Assembly (NCBI GenBank): GCA_947496175.1
Contig: CANMBU010000001.1
Span: 124,001-188,000 of the forward strand
Direction: 5' to 3'
DNA: 64,000 bases
Origin: an uncultured Roseovarius sp.
Lineage (GTDB): Bacteria > Pseudomonadota > Alphaproteobacteria > Rhodobacterales > Rhodobacteraceae
Numbering within the stretch: the first letter of the stretch is position 1; the number at the start of each line of letters is the position of its first letter. Both the position numbers and the translations under genes were made by a program. Below are positions 32,895 to 42,321 of this stretch, piece by piece. Below the pieces are notes generated by a model. It searched no databases. It saw only the letters and a program-made list of their open reading frames with translations, and had not been told where the DNA came from.

Positions 32895-34484
32895 TCAGTC
32901 CCGGCTGCGAAACCCCGTACGTTGGACGAAGACCACCACCAAAAGCGGGACAACGACCGCCAAACATGTGACGGTCACAAGCAACATCCCCAGCTCCGAA
33001 TAATCTGCATTCGTCAGGACCTTATCGCCCTCGCGCACATCGCGCGTGATGATGTAAATCTCATTGAGATACTTCGTCCCCAGCGTCGAAGCCGAGAGCG
33101 CCAGATTGGTGAAAGACGCCATCACCGCAAAGAACGTGGCCTTGAGCTCACGTGGCGCGTTGCGCGCAATCCAGGCCAGCATCGGGATCATCGCGACCTG
33201 CCCCAGCGGACTTTCCAACGCGGTGTCAAACACTGCGATAAATCGCGCATCCACCACACCCCCGGTCATGGCTGCGGTCCACTCCTGCACACCGTAATAG
33301 AGCCCGATATTGGGCAGTGTCAGAAGCCCGCCAATGAGGCTCAGCACAACAACAATCCAGACAATGGACCGCGTCGCCATCATCGGGCGCAAAAGCACAA
33401 TAACCACAAGCGTGACGACTGCCGTGATCAGCGACAGAACCGACTGAAACTGCTGGTCAAAGCCGAGCACATCAATCTCGAACCATTTCTGCCCGTCCCC
33501 TGGCCCTGGGATCGCGCGGAAGAAAAAGATGATGATCGCCGTGCCAATAAGCGCCTTGGCCTGCGCCGGTTCCAGTACAGCCACGAGCTGCCGCATCAAA
33601 AAGGCCACAACGGCCATGGAGCCGACAAAGATGATCTCTTGCCCAAACGGCACCTGCCCCAGTCCAACGATCAATGACAGCGCCACAAACGCTCCGCCGC
33701 CAATGAAATACCACCAGTTCGGCGTGGTTTGCGTCTCTGGCTCATCGGCGCCGTTCATCTGACCTGATCGTTTCATCAAGCCGGCCAGGATCACGCCACT
33801 CACAGAAATCACCGGGATCAAAAAACCGATCATGTAGACCCGCGCATAAACCTCGCCCTTCTGCACCTGATCCATGCTCTCAATGCCGGAAAACAATGCG
33901 ATATTGAGAAGCGCCACCGCCACCGTGCCGCCGATCAAGGCAAACCGGCCCAGCGCCTGCATAGTGGTGTGCATCGCCTTGCTGTCTTCTTCGCTGACCG
34001 GCGCGCCGGTTTCGTCCCGTGTCGGAACCGCCTCGACCGACATCGCATCGGCCACCGCGTCTTGCAGAACCAGACCGCAAGGGGCCAAAAGAAAGCTCAG
34101 GATGTACCAGTTTGAGACCGGCATGATCATTTCCATCATGGCCGTGTGTGTGAGCACGAAATACATGATCCCCACACTGGCCGCGACACATCCCGCCCCC
34201 AGCCAGATGAGCAGCCATTTCCACTTCCAAATGAGGTCCACAAGATGCCCCAATGGCATCTTAAGCGCCCAGGGCAGCCCTGCCCAGAACGCGAGACTCG
34301 CGATGTAGGCGGCTGAAAAATCGAGATATTCTTTAACGAAGAACGTGCCGACAATGAGGGTCAGCCCAGAACACCCAGCCGCAAAGTAAACCATCAGCGG
34401 CGGCAGGAACGACAGCCGCATTTGATCTCTCAGATCAAAGACAACTGCGTTGAAATATCCCGTTATCCCCGCCTTACTCTGCAT
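32895..34484 (-). CDS. MFS transporter, BT1 (folate-biopterin transporter)-like
   Basis: A 529-residue membrane protein with about 12 hydrophobic segments. The N-terminal half has YFAAGCSGLTLIVGTFFVKE and LPWALKMPLGHLVDLIWKWK, and LAPCGLVLQDAVADAMSVEA lies in the fourth or fifth helix; this V-L-x-D-x-V-A-D pattern occurs in BT1-type carriers. The second half holds a long insertion with hydrophobic helices. Substrates of bacterial members are unknown; pteridines are one possibility. It is convergent with the outer membrane protein gene and follows the arsC-like gene by about 50 bp. Confidence 0.7.
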   Translation of the reverse strand: MQSKAGITGYFNAVVFDLRDQMRLSFLPPLMVYFAAGCSGLTLIVGTFFVKEYLDFSAAYIASLAFWAGLPWALKMPLGHLVDLIWKWKWLLIWLGAGCVAASVGIMYFVLTHTAMMEMIMPVSNWYILSFLLAPCGLVLQDAVADAMSVEAVPTRDETGAPVSEEDSKAMHTTMQALGRFALIGGTVAVALLNIALFSGIESMDQVQKGEVYARVYMIGFLIPVISVSGVILAGLMKRSGQMNGADEPETQTTPNWWYFIGGGAFVALSLIVGLGQVPFGQEIIFVGSMAVVAFLMRQLVAVLEPAQAKALIGTAIIIFFFRAIPGPGDGQKWFEIDVLGFDQQFQSVLSLITAVVTLVVIVLLRPMMATRSIVWIVVVLSLIGGLLTLPNIGLYYGVQEWTAAMTGGVVDARFIAVFDTALESPLGQVAMIPMLAWIARNAPRELKATFFAVMASFTNLALSASTLGTKYLNEIYIITRDVREGDKVLTNADYSELGMLLVTVTCLAVVVPLLVVVFVQRTGFRSRD

Positions 34485-34533
34485 CCGAATTCGCCCTCAT
34501 ACCGGTCATTCACGCGCGAAACTTAGAATTGGA

Positions 34534-34878
34534 TCATAGGATGTCGAGCACCGCTTCTGGTGGACGCCCCAGCGCGGCCTTGCCATTTGCAAACACCATC
34601 GGGCGTTCGATCAGGATCGGATGCGCCGCCATGGCCGCGATGAGCTTGGCCTCATCCGTTTCTTTGGCAAGGCTCAACTCTTTGAACACCGCTTCCCCCC
34701 GGCGCATCAGTTTTGCAGCGGGCAGGCTAAGGGCCTTCAAAGCGGTAGAAATCTCGTCGGCCGTCGGCGCATCCTGCAGATACAGACGGACATTCACGTC
34801 ACCGCGGTCCTGCAAAAGCGCCAGCGTCTGACGTGACTTCGAACATCTCGGATTGTGCCAAATCTCAGTCACAGCCAT
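34534..34878 (-). CDS. arsC: ArsC/Spx-family arsenate reductase-like protein
   Basis: A 114-residue thioredoxin-fold protein with the catalytic motif [12 protein letters not shown] and the later RP motif in [11 protein letters not shown], as in glutaredoxin-linked ArsC. It reduces arsenate to arsenite in family members. No other ars gene is nearby; the ATG lies 10 bp inside pyrD, so it is coexpressed with a housekeeping gene, and the real substrate may differ. Confidence 0.85.
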   Translation of the reverse strand: MAVTEIWHNPRCSKSRQTLALLQDRGDVNVRLYLQDAPTADEISTALKALSLPAAKLMRRGEAVFKELSLAKETDEAKLIAAMAAHPILIERPMVFANGKAALGRPPEAVLDIL

Positions 34879-35927
34879 TTCTCTCTCCCTTTCCCCACAG
34901 CCTCAGCAACACTGGCATAGCCTTGGCTTTCCAGCAGTTGATCCAGGTCTTTGGCAATCCGCCCAACCAATCCCAGCCCCTCATAGACGAGCGCCGAATA
35001 AAGCTGCACAGCGCTGGCTCCGGCGAGGATCTTTTGGAACGCGTCCTGCCCTGAGGCAATGCCACCCACGCCCACAAGTGGCATCTTGCCTTCGGTTAGC
35101 TGCGAGAGTTTCGCCAGCACACGCGTCGAACGCTCAAAAAGCGGTGCGCCTGAAAGCCCACCCGCCTCTGCGGCATGTCGGCTGCGCAATCCATCACGCG
35201 ACAACGTTGTGTTTGTGGCAATGATAGCGCTTACATTGCTTTCCTGCGCGACCTCGGCGACTTCGGCCAGTTCCTCATCTGTTAAGTCCGGCGCGATTTT
35301 CAGGAACACCGGAATGCGCCGCTCAAGCGCATCCCGCACCTCCATGACACCTGCCAAAAGCGCCCGAAGTGCAGCTCCGCCCTGCAAATCACGCAGTTTC
35401 TCGGTGTTGGGGCTTGAGACATTGACCGTTGCGAAATCCAGATGCGCACCGCAATGGGCCAGTACGCGGGCAAAATCCTCGGCCCGATCGATGCTGTCCT
35501 TGTTGGCCCCGAGATTGAGGCCAATCACGGCACCCCTGGGACGCGCGGCAAGACGCAGCGCTGCGGCCTCCATCCCATCATTGTTAAAGCCAAACCGGTT
35601 GATCACAGCGTGATCTTCGCTCAATCGGAACAGCCGGGGCTTGGGGTTGCCAGGCTGGGGCCGCGGTGTGATGGCGCCCACTTCGACAAACCCAAATCCG
35701 GCCTTGGCAAGTGGGGACAAAGCCACGGCATTCTTGTCAAACCCCGCCGCCAAACCAATCGGATTGGCCAAGCGGATGCCTGCAAGCTCTGTGCGCAATC
35801 GGTCCGACGTGATCTCTCCGGGCAAAGGTGCCAAACCCGACCGCAAGGCCCAAAGCGCCACGCCATGGGCGCGTTCAGGGTCAAGCCGGTGCAGAAGGCC
35901 CAGCCCGATCCGGTCCATCAGGCTCAT
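34869..35927 (-). CDS. pyrD: Dihydroorotate dehydrogenase (quinone), class 2
   Basis: A 352-residue class 2 DHODH. The N-terminal amphipathic helix ([21 protein letters not shown]) would dock to the membrane and quinones. The FMN barrel has [22 protein letters not shown], the catalytic Ser in TVNVSSPNT and [11 protein letters not shown]. It oxidises dihydroorotate to orotate in pyrimidine synthesis. The ATG overlaps the stop of the DUF952 gene by four bases, and the 3' end overlaps arsC. Confidence 0.94.
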   Translation of the reverse strand: MSLMDRIGLGLLHRLDPERAHGVALWALRSGLAPLPGEITSDRLRTELAGIRLANPIGLAAGFDKNAVALSPLAKAGFGFVEVGAITPRPQPGNPKPRLFRLSEDHAVINRFGFNNDGMEAAALRLAARPRGAVIGLNLGANKDSIDRAEDFARVLAHCGAHLDFATVNVSSPNTEKLRDLQGGAALRALLAGVMEVRDALERRIPVFLKIAPDLTDEELAEVAEVAQESNVSAIIATNTTLSRDGLRSRHAAEAGGLSGAPLFERSTRVLAKLSQLTEGKMPLVGVGGIASGQDAFQKILAGASAVQLYSALVYEGLGLVGRIAKDLDQLLESQGYASVAEAVGKGREKWL

Positions 35928-36274
35928 ACCATCTGATCCGGAAACTGATGCACGCCATTCTCAAGAGAAAGCGGCAAGGCCCAATGGAGATTTTCAAGCT
36001 TTAACGGTGCATAAAGATGTGGGAATAGCGCCCCGCCGCGTGACGGCTCCCATTTGAGCGCCGCGCCCAAATCCTCCGCCTCTATAGCCAAGAGCATCAA
36101 TTCCTCCTCACCTGCAAAATGCTTGGCCGCAGTTTCGGCCGCCTGCCCGGCGGTTGAGAAATGAATGTAGCCATCCGCCAGGTCCACAGGCGCGCCATCG
36201 CTTTGGCCTGCATTGCAGAGGGCTTTCCATTCCTCTTGGCGGAAAATCTTGTAGATCAGCATGGGTTCGGTCAT
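35924..36274 (-). CDS. DUF952 family protein
   Basis: A 116-residue protein with [32 protein letters not shown] and FPHLYAPL, the signature of DUF952. The fold resembles a small enzyme related to ADP-ribosyl transferases, but no activity is established. ATG 36274 gives a start close to the family; Met at 36262 is also possible, and no clear ribosome site is visible. It is the first gene of the DUF952-pyrD-arsC unit. Confidence 0.85.
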   Translation of the reverse strand: MTEPMLIYKIFRQEEWKALCNAGQSDGAPVDLADGYIHFSTAGQAAETAAKHFAGEEELMLLAIEAEDLGAALKWEPSRGGALFPHLYAPLKLENLHWALPLSLENGVHQFPDQMV

Positions 36275-36352
36275 GCCCCGGCGCGCAGAAACGGTCAAGC
36301 GAATTGCCAAGGCCAAGTCTTAACGCAACCTGAACATGTTCTGCGCCGCAGC

Positions 36353-36368
36353 GTTTCGCGCGCGAAAC
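36353..36368. promoter_or_regulatory. 16-bp perfect palindrome in a divergent promoter gap
   Basis: GTTTCGCGCGCGAAAC sits 48 bp upstream of the methyltransferase gene and about 80 bp upstream of the DUF952 gene. It could be an operator for either. Its arms resemble the hairpin arms (GTTTCGCG) of the 116-bp intergenic repeat. Confidence 0.45.
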
Positions 36369-36415
36369 ATTTGCCCCTCTTGCATTTGTCGCCCATATCC
36401 GGCCTATGAACGCCC

Positions 36416-37609
36416 ATGAGCAAAGTCCGCGATCAATATGAGGCGTTCCCCTATCCCGAACGCGACCCACGCGACGAGAAAAAACGCCTGATCCTGGGAT
36501 CGCCGTCGTTGCCGCAAGAGATTGACCATTTCATCTTTGGCGGCCAGCACGACTGGTCCAAACCCCTGCGCATTCTGGTTGCGGGTGGCGGCACAGGCGA
36601 CGGGCTGATCCAGCTGACAACGCTTCTGACGCAATACAAACGCCCCTTTGAGGCCACTTATATTGACCTCTCCAAAGCGTCACGTGACGTGGCAGAAGCG
36701 CGCGCCAAGGCGCGGAAATTAAAGAATATTACCTTCATCACCGGAAGTCTGCTGGATGCGCCGAAATATGGTCCATTTGACTACATCGACTGCTGCGGCG
36801 TGCTGCACCACCTGCCTCATCCGGATGAAGGGTTCTCGAAACTCCGCGCGGCTCTCGCGCCGGGCGGCGGGATGGGATTCATGGTCTATGCGCCCTATGG
36901 CCGGTCGGGGGTGTATCCCCTGCAAGAGGCGTTTGGTGCGCTTTATGCCGAGCTTTCGCCCAAAGAGCGCATCAAGGCCGCGCGCAAGGTCTATGACCGC
37001 CTGCCTGCGGGGCATCCGTTCAAGTGCAATCCCAACGTTAACGATCACAATGCAGGTGACGCGGGCTTTTACGACTTGCTCCTGCACAGCCAAGACCGCG
37101 CCTACGATGTGACTGAGCTGTACGACACACTTGAACGGACCGGTTGGGCACTGTCGGACTTTGTGCAACCGGTTCAATACGATCTGGCACAGTTTGCGCC
37201 TGTGCCAGGGAATATGGATGCGATTGCATCCATGGCGGTAGCCGAAAAGCTGAATGGCACACTCCGGACCCATACTGGCTACGCCGTGGCCGCCGAAGAC
37301 GCGCGTGGTCCGGCCAACGGCAAGACCCGGACGCTCATCCCGCACATCAAGGGTGTGCAGGCCAAACAGCTCGCGCAAGCCATTGCACAAGGTCAGGCTC
37401 CGAAGCTGGGGGATGCCAACCTGTCCGGCACGCTGAGCTTGCCCCGTGAGGCCGCAGCAATCTTGGCCACAATTGACGGGCGTCGGTCATTGCAGGAGAT
37501 TGCAACGCTGGCCAAGCTTGATCCGCTGGCATTTGGGGCGCTTTGGAGCAAGATTGAGAACACGTTGACACCCTGGGGGCTGCTGGTGTTCTCAAACGTG
37601 CTGCGCTGA
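36416..37609 (+). CDS. Class I SAM-dependent methyltransferase
   Basis: A 397-residue protein starting YEAFPYPERDPRDEKKR. The SAM-binding motif is ILVAGGGTGDGLIQL (about residues 53-67), followed by ATYIDLSKAS and DYIDCCGVLHHLPHP. The C-terminal 90 residues (SLPREAAAILATIDGRRSL) form a winged-helix-like domain often seen behind such methyltransferases in Rhodobacterales. The methyl acceptor is unknown. The SRAP gene begins four bases after its stop, suggesting coexpression. Confidence 0.82.
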   Translation: MSKVRDQYEAFPYPERDPRDEKKRLILGSPSLPQEIDHFIFGGQHDWSKPLRILVAGGGTGDGLIQLTTLLTQYKRPFEATYIDLSKASRDVAEARAKARKLKNITFITGSLLDAPKYGPFDYIDCCGVLHHLPHPDEGFSKLRAALAPGGGMGFMVYAPYGRSGVYPLQEAFGALYAELSPKERIKAARKVYDRLPAGHPFKCNPNVNDHNAGDAGFYDLLLHSQDRAYDVTELYDTLERTGWALSDFVQPVQYDLAQFAPVPGNMDAIASMAVAEKLNGTLRTHTGYAVAAEDARGPANGKTRTLIPHIKGVQAKQLAQAIAQGQAPKLGDANLSGTLSLPREAAAILATIDGRRSLQEIATLAKLDPLAFGALWSKIENTLTPWGLLVFSNVLR

Positions 37610-37612
37610 GCC

Positions 37613-38278
37613 ATGTGCGGTCGTTTTGCTCTCACCTTGCCACCCGAGGCCATGGCGCAGCTCTTTGCCGCCGTGCCGGGCAATGACCTGCCGGACGTGC
37701 CAAACTACAACATTTGTCCAACCAACGCGGTGCATACGGTCACATCCGAGGATAGTAAAAGGCGGCTCCGCGCGATGCGGTGGGGATTCCTACCCTACTG
37801 GTACAAAACCCCAACCGATGGTCCGCTACTCATCAATGCGCGCAGCGAAACGATTGCTGATAAACCCGCCTTCCGCAAAGCGGCGCGAGAGCGGCGCTGC
37901 CTGATCCCGGCGACGGGGTTCTATGAATGGACCAAGGATGCCGAGGGCAAGCGTCTGCCGTGGTATATTGCTCCCACGGAAGGCTCTTTGCTGGCTTTTG
38001 CCGGGGTCTGGCAGGATTGGACGAAGGGGGATGAGGCCTTTACCACTTGTGCCATTGTCACAACGGCGGCCAACCCACGGATGCAGGCAATCCACCACCG
38101 GATGCCTGTGATCCTGACACAGGATGACTGGCCGTTGTGGTTGGGCGAAGCCGGGCACGGGGCGGCCACCCTGATGAAAGCGGCCCCGGAAGAAGCGTTG
38201 CGGTTTCACAGGGTGGACCCAAAGGTGAATTCCAACCGCGCCAGCGGGCTGGAATTGATTGAGCCCTTCGAAGCCTAA
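37613..38278 (+). CDS. SOS response-associated peptidase (YedK/HMCES, SRAP domain)
   Basis: A 221-residue SRAP protein. After Met removal, Cys2 of MCGRFALTLP forms the thiazolidine link to abasic sites in single-stranded DNA. NYNICPTNAV, RWGFLPYW, NARSETIADKPAF, FYEWTK (catalytic Glu) and HHRMPVIL (catalytic His) are all present. It shields abasic sites and self-reverses. Four bases downstream of the methyltransferase gene. No LexA box was identified. Confidence 0.93.
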   Translation: MCGRFALTLPPEAMAQLFAAVPGNDLPDVPNYNICPTNAVHTVTSEDSKRRLRAMRWGFLPYWYKTPTDGPLLINARSETIADKPAFRKAARERRCLIPATGFYEWTKDAEGKRLPWYIAPTEGSLLAFAGVWQDWTKGDEAFTTCAIVTTAANPRMQAIHHRMPVILTQDDWPLWLGEAGHGAATLMKAAPEEALRFHRVDPKVNSNRASGLELIEPFEA

Positions 38279-38293
38279 CCGAGGCAGACAGGT

Positions 38294-39286
38294 TCAGGCC
38301 GCCATGAGTCGCGCCATATCCAGCATTCGGCAGGAAAAACCCCATTCGTTGTCGTACCACCCAAAGACGCGCAGCAAACCGCCGGTGGAGACCGAGGTTT
38401 CCGGCCCGACCATGACAATGGATTCCGGGCGCATGCGCAGATCGGCACTGACCAAAGGGGACTCAGTCCAGCCAAAGACACCGCCCGGTCGAACCGCGTT
38501 TTGCAAAACCGCATTGGCCGAGGCCGCGTTGACCGGCGTGTTGGTCTGAACTGTCAGATCAATGCAGGACACGCTGGCGGTGGGCACGCGGATGGCGCGT
38601 GCCTCGATCCGACCCTGAAGATGCGGCAGGACAAGGCCTGTCTGATGCTGGGCGCTTGTGGTCGTGGGCACCATTGACATGGCAGCGGCGCGGCTGCGTT
38701 CGGGTGCCGCGCGCGGTTTGTCGACGGTGGGCTGGCTGCCGGTGTAGCAATGCACGGTCGTCATCTGGCCGCTGACAAGCCCAAATGCTTCATCCAGCAG
38801 ACGCGCAAGCGGTGCCAGCGCATTGGTGGTGCAGGAGGCGTTGGAGACGATCCTGTGGTCGCCAATCTGCTCTTCATTGGCGCCCAAAACACTCGTGACA
38901 TCCGCCTCGGCAGACGGGCCGGAGACAAGTACCTTTGTGGCCCCTGCAACAAGGCCCCGTTCGGCCACAGCGCGGGTGCCGCCCATGCCAGTGCATTCCA
39001 GGACAACATCCACCTCACTCAAATCCAGCGCGCTGAGGTCGGGTTCGGAAAAGAATGGGATATGCCGTCCGCCAATCTTGAGAATGCCATTCTCGCCATT
39101 CACAGGTTCCGGCCATGGGCCAAAGACGCTGTCATATTGAAAGAGATAAGCGCAGGTCGAAAGCGGCTCGATCTCGTTAATGCAAAGAAGCTCAAAATCC
39201 GGTGCATCCCGTAGCAGGATGCGCAAAAGCGTGCGGCCAATGCGGCCAAAACCGTTGATGGCAACGCGGATGGGACGGGTGGACAT
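38294..39286 (-). CDS. gap: Glyceraldehyde-3-phosphate dehydrogenase, type I
   Basis: A 330-residue GAPDH. NAD-binding INGFGRIGRTLLR lies at the N-terminus, the catalytic SNASCTTNALAPL has Cys about 153, and HCYTGSQPTVDKP and WYDNEWGFSCRM follow. It may act in glycolysis/gluconeogenesis; the sequence is somewhat divergent (ETSVSTGG), so a role as an additional isozyme or erythrose-4-phosphate dehydrogenase is possible. AAGGAGG precedes the ATG. Single-gene unit, convergent with the SRAP gene. Confidence 0.9.
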   Translation of the reverse strand: MSTRPIRVAINGFGRIGRTLLRILLRDAPDFELLCINEIEPLSTCAYLFQYDSVFGPWPEPVNGENGILKIGGRHIPFFSEPDLSALDLSEVDVVLECTGMGGTRAVAERGLVAGATKVLVSGPSAEADVTSVLGANEEQIGDHRIVSNASCTTNALAPLARLLDEAFGLVSGQMTTVHCYTGSQPTVDKPRAAPERSRAAAMSMVPTTTSAQHQTGLVLPHLQGRIEARAIRVPTASVSCIDLTVQTNTPVNAASANAVLQNAVRPGGVFGWTESPLVSADLRMRPESIVMVGPETSVSTGGLLRVFGWYDNEWGFSCRMLDMARLMAA

Positions 39287-39380
39287 GGCGCGCCTCCTTC
39301 ACATGGGTCAGCAATGTTGACTTTATGCAGGAAACTGCACTTGACCAGCCATGAAACATAATTTGATCAAATTATTCAGA

Positions 39381-40715
39381 TCAGGCACGGGCCGCCTGTG
39401 CCTCTAGGGCCGGGTAGCGCAACCCCAGCGTGAGGCCCCGGGCCACAAAGCTGATAAGCAGCGCGATCCAAAGACCATGATTGCCGTAGTCCGGCACCAG
39501 CAACAGCGCAGCAATAACGTAGACCACCAGGCTGACCGCCATCATATTGCGCATATCTTGCGCTCGGGTGGCCCCGATGAAGATACCATCCAGCATCCAG
39601 GCGGCGATGCCAGTGACCGGGGCAAGGATCATGTAGATGAGGTACACGCCGGCGGTCTCGCGCACCTCGGGGGATGTGGTCATGAGGTCAATAATGGCCC
39701 CGCCAAAGAGCGCGAAACTTAGCGTGATAGCCCCTGTGATGAGCCCGCCCCAGAGGCTGGAGCGCAGCGCGCTTTGACGCAGGCGCGCGCGGTCGCGGCG
39801 CCCCATCGCCTGTCCCACCAGTGTTTCGGCCGCAAAGGCAAAGCCATCCAGCGCATAGGCGGTAATGTGCAGGAATTGCAGCAGGACCTGGTTGGCAGCG
39901 AGCTGTTCATCGCCAAAATCCCCGCCGATGAACAGAAAAGAGACAAAGATCGCTTCCAGCATCAGGGACCGCAGCAGGATATCGCGATTGACCGCCATCA
40001 TCAGCCGCAGGCGTGCGCGGTCAAACACGCGCGGCCAGTCTTTCCAGGCCGGGCTTTTGAGCAGATCGCGGCAGAGCCAAAGGCCCAGCGCAAGCCCGCT
40101 CCATTCCGCGATGAAGGTGGCAAAGGCCACGCCCTCGACGCCCCAGCCAAGGCCAAGGACAAACCACAGGTCGAGCACGATGTTGATGCCGTTCATCACC
40201 ACCTGTAGCGCCAGGACGGCGCGGGTGCGTTCCTGGGCAATCAACCAACCGGTGACACCATATAGCGCGATGACCGCAGGGGCGCTCCAGACGCGGATGG
40301 CCATGTAGTCACGTGCGAGGCTTTCCACCTCGGCACTGGCGGGTGAGATGAGGAAAGCCCCATAGAAAATGGGGATTTGCAGCAAGATGATGGCCACACC
40401 CGCTGTAAGGCCAATCATCATGGCACGGGTGAGCATCGCGGCGACTTCGCCGGTTTGGCCCGCACCATGTGCCTGACTGGTGAGACCCGTGGTGCCCATG
40501 CGCAGAAAGCCGAAGATCCAGTAGATGGCCGTCAGGATAATGGCGCCAATGCCGACGGCTCCAATTGGGGCCGCCTCGCCCAGTTGCCCCACAACGCCCG
40601 TGTCCACAGCGCCCAGGATCGGCACGGTGGCGTTGGAAATCACGATCGGGATGGCAATGTTGAGTACCCGTTTGTGGGTGATATCCCCGTTGGCTTGGCC
40701 CACGGCCTCAGCCAT
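39381..40715 (-). CDS. MATE-family multidrug/metabolite efflux protein
   Basis: A 444-residue, 12-helix MATE transporter (DinF branch). The first half carries NIAIPIVISNATVPILGAVD, the second half VLLQFLHITAYALDGFAFAA and RGLTLGLRYPALE. MATE proteins export cations or drugs with Na+ or H+. ATG 40715 overlaps the stop of the thioesterase gene by 8 bp; an ORF start at 40754 falls deeper inside that gene. Last gene of a three-gene minus-strand unit. Confidence 0.88.
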   Translation of the reverse strand: MAEAVGQANGDITHKRVLNIAIPIVISNATVPILGAVDTGVVGQLGEAAPIGAVGIGAIILTAIYWIFGFLRMGTTGLTSQAHGAGQTGEVAAMLTRAMMIGLTAGVAIILLQIPIFYGAFLISPASAEVESLARDYMAIRVWSAPAVIALYGVTGWLIAQERTRAVLALQVVMNGINIVLDLWFVLGLGWGVEGVAFATFIAEWSGLALGLWLCRDLLKSPAWKDWPRVFDRARLRLMMAVNRDILLRSLMLEAIFVSFLFIGGDFGDEQLAANQVLLQFLHITAYALDGFAFAAETLVGQAMGRRDRARLRQSALRSSLWGGLITGAITLSFALFGGAIIDLMTTSPEVRETAGVYLIYMILAPVTGIAAWMLDGIFIGATRAQDMRNMMAVSLVVYVIAALLLVPDYGNHGLWIALLISFVARGLTLGLRYPALEAQAARA

Positions 40716-41217
40716 TCTGGCGCGGCATGACAAAATGCCCGGTCGCCTGCGCAAAGGGGCGCGCGCGGTTGTCCTGCCAGGCCTCGGTTTTTACGGACGC
40801 ATAGCGGCGGCCCGACCGCGTGATATGGGCGCGCGCATAGGCGTCACGCGGCAGACCCGAGCGTAGGTAATCAACAGTGAACCCAATCGTCTTGGGCAGA
40901 CGAGGCAGTTTGCCCTGGGCCAACGCCTCAGGATCTAGCTGTCCGCTTTCCACCTCGTCCCAGATCATCCCCCAACTGAGACCAATAATAGACGTAACCT
41001 CCAGAAAGGCCGCCGTCGCGCCGCCATGCAGTGCCGGCAATAGCGGGTTGCCGATGAGTTTTTCGTCAAAAGGCATCACAGCGGTCAGTTCATCGCCGCG
41101 TCGGTCAAAACTGATGCCGAGAAACTGAATATAGGGCACCCCGGCCACCAGGGCGGCCAATGCGGCGTCACGGCGTTGCTTGACGACCTGAACCGGTTCC
41201 GGCGCTTTGCGGCTCAT
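40708..41217 (-). CDS. PaaI-type hotdog thioesterase, second copy
   Basis: A 169-residue hotdog protein with [21 protein letters not shown], the HGG motif of PaaI-like acyl-CoA thioesterases, and TVDYLRSG further on. It hydrolyses acyl-CoA, substrate unknown. It overlaps the first thioesterase gene (ATGA) and the MATE gene. Two similar but not identical thioesterases in tandem suggest a heteromer or divergence after duplication. Confidence 0.85.
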   Translation of the reverse strand: MSRKAPEPVQVVKQRRDAALAALVAGVPYIQFLGISFDRRGDELTAVMPFDEKLIGNPLLPALHGGATAAFLEVTSIIGLSWGMIWDEVESGQLDPEALAQGKLPRLPKTIGFTVDYLRSGLPRDAYARAHITRSGRRYASVKTEAWQDNRARPFAQATGHFVMPRQNG

Positions 41218-41633
41218 GATTTGGCCTCAACCGTAAAGGTGCCGGTGGCCTGGGCGACGGGGTTCTCTTCATTATCGTCCATGGCCTGAGCCCGCAAAAA
41301 GGCCACAGAACGCGTGATGTGGTAGCATTCCGCTCGGGCCTTGATTTTTTGACCCGGCGTTGCGGGGCGCATGTAGTCAATGCGCAGGTCAATCGTGGCC
41401 GTCGCCCCAGGCGACGACGGGTGGCTCATGGCCGCGGCCCCGCAGCACGTATCCATCAAGGCCGATACCGCCCCGCCATGAATGACACCGGTTTCGGGGT
41501 CACCGACAAAGCGTTTGTCATAATCCATGACAATCTCTGCCGTGCCCTCGCCAATTTCGGTGAGTTCCATGCCCAAAGCTTTGGAATGGGGGATCGCATC
41601 AATGAATTGTCGGGCAAACTTGGTCTTGTCCAC
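41214..41633 (-). CDS. PaaI-type hotdog thioesterase, first copy
   Basis: A 139-residue hotdog thioesterase with [20 protein letters not shown] and [13 protein letters not shown], typical of PaaI/YdiI-like enzymes. It starts the thioesterase-thioesterase-MATE unit and is divergent from the first MerR gene, 117 bp away, whose downstream genes encode beta-oxidation enzymes. A role in releasing stalled acyl-CoA is plausible. Confidence 0.87.
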   Translation of the reverse strand: MDKTKFARQFIDAIPHSKALGMELTEIGEGTAEIVMDYDKRFVGDPETGVIHGGAVSALMDTCCGAAAMSHPSSPGATATIDLRIDYMRPATPGQKIKARAECYHITRSVAFLRAQAMDDNEENPVAQATGTFTVEAKS

Positions 41634-41750
41634 TGGCGCACCTTCGGGCTTGGCTGACGCTATATGATCCAGAAGTGATCACAGCTTCAAGGGCTAGCGG
41701 TTGCCCTACGCGTCCGTCTTTTCTAACATTGCATGTAAGGAGGAGAGGTC

Positions 41751-42119
41751 ATGTCGGACAAACGACTGTCTTTCAAAGAAATGTGCGCCAAGTTTGATGT
41801 GACGCCACGAACGCTGCGCTACTATGAATACATCGAGTTGATCAGCCCCGAGCGTGAGGGGCGGTCACGTTTCTACACGCCCAAAGAAGTGGCGCGCATG
41901 AAACTGATCCTTCGTGGACGGCGCTGGGGTTTTGCCCTGGAAGAAATCCGCCAGTGGCTTTTGATCTATGAAGAGCAGGGCACGGACGCTCAGTTGCGCA
42001 CCTGGATTGATCTTGCTGATCAGAAACTGGCCGAGTTGGGCAAACAAAAAACGCAGCTTGAAGAGAGCATTTCAGAGCTTCAGGAGGTGCGCGATTCGTC
42101 CGCAAAATCGCTCGGGTAA
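41751..42119 (+). CDS. MerR-family regulator of fatty-acid/acyl-CoA genes, first copy
   Basis: A 122-residue MerR-type regulator: winged helix FKEMCAKFDVTPRTLRYYEYI, then KEVARMKLILRGRRWGFALE and a C-terminal coiled coil. There is no metal-binding Cys cluster, as in LiuR-type regulators of acyl-CoA catabolism. AAGGAGGAGAGG precedes the ATG. It is closely similar to the protein encoded at 42322-42723, so the pair arose by duplication. It probably senses an acyl-CoA or related signal and controls the operon downstream. Confidence 0.85.
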   Translation: MSDKRLSFKEMCAKFDVTPRTLRYYEYIELISPEREGRSRFYTPKEVARMKLILRGRRWGFALEEIRQWLLIYEEQGTDAQLRTWIDLADQKLAELGKQKTQLEESISELQEVRDSSAKSLG

Positions 42120-42205
42120 GCCCCTTTTGCTCGGAACCTTGACCGGCCAACTGTTGCCCAGCGCGTCATATACTTGTGCAATTGGGCAGGTTACCTTGAT
42201 TAATC

Positions 42206-42248
42206 TTACGTAAACCTAAAAGTGACGTTACGTACCGGTTACGTCAAC
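42206..42248. promoter_or_regulatory. TTACGT-type operator upstream of the second MerR gene
   Basis: Three TTACGT elements occur in 43 bases (starting at 42206, 42228 and 42239), and TGACGT...ACGTCA (42223-42246) forms an inverted repeat with a 12-base centre. The arrangement resembles MerR-family (LiuR-type) operators with a long spacer. It lies about 75 bp before the second MerR gene and its beta-oxidation operon. Confidence 0.6.
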
Positions 42249-42321
42249 TCCAATCCCTGTTGTATCGAAGATGAAGCGCCCCCAGGTCAATGACACGAGA
42301 CCGAGATGAACAGGTGGTGAC

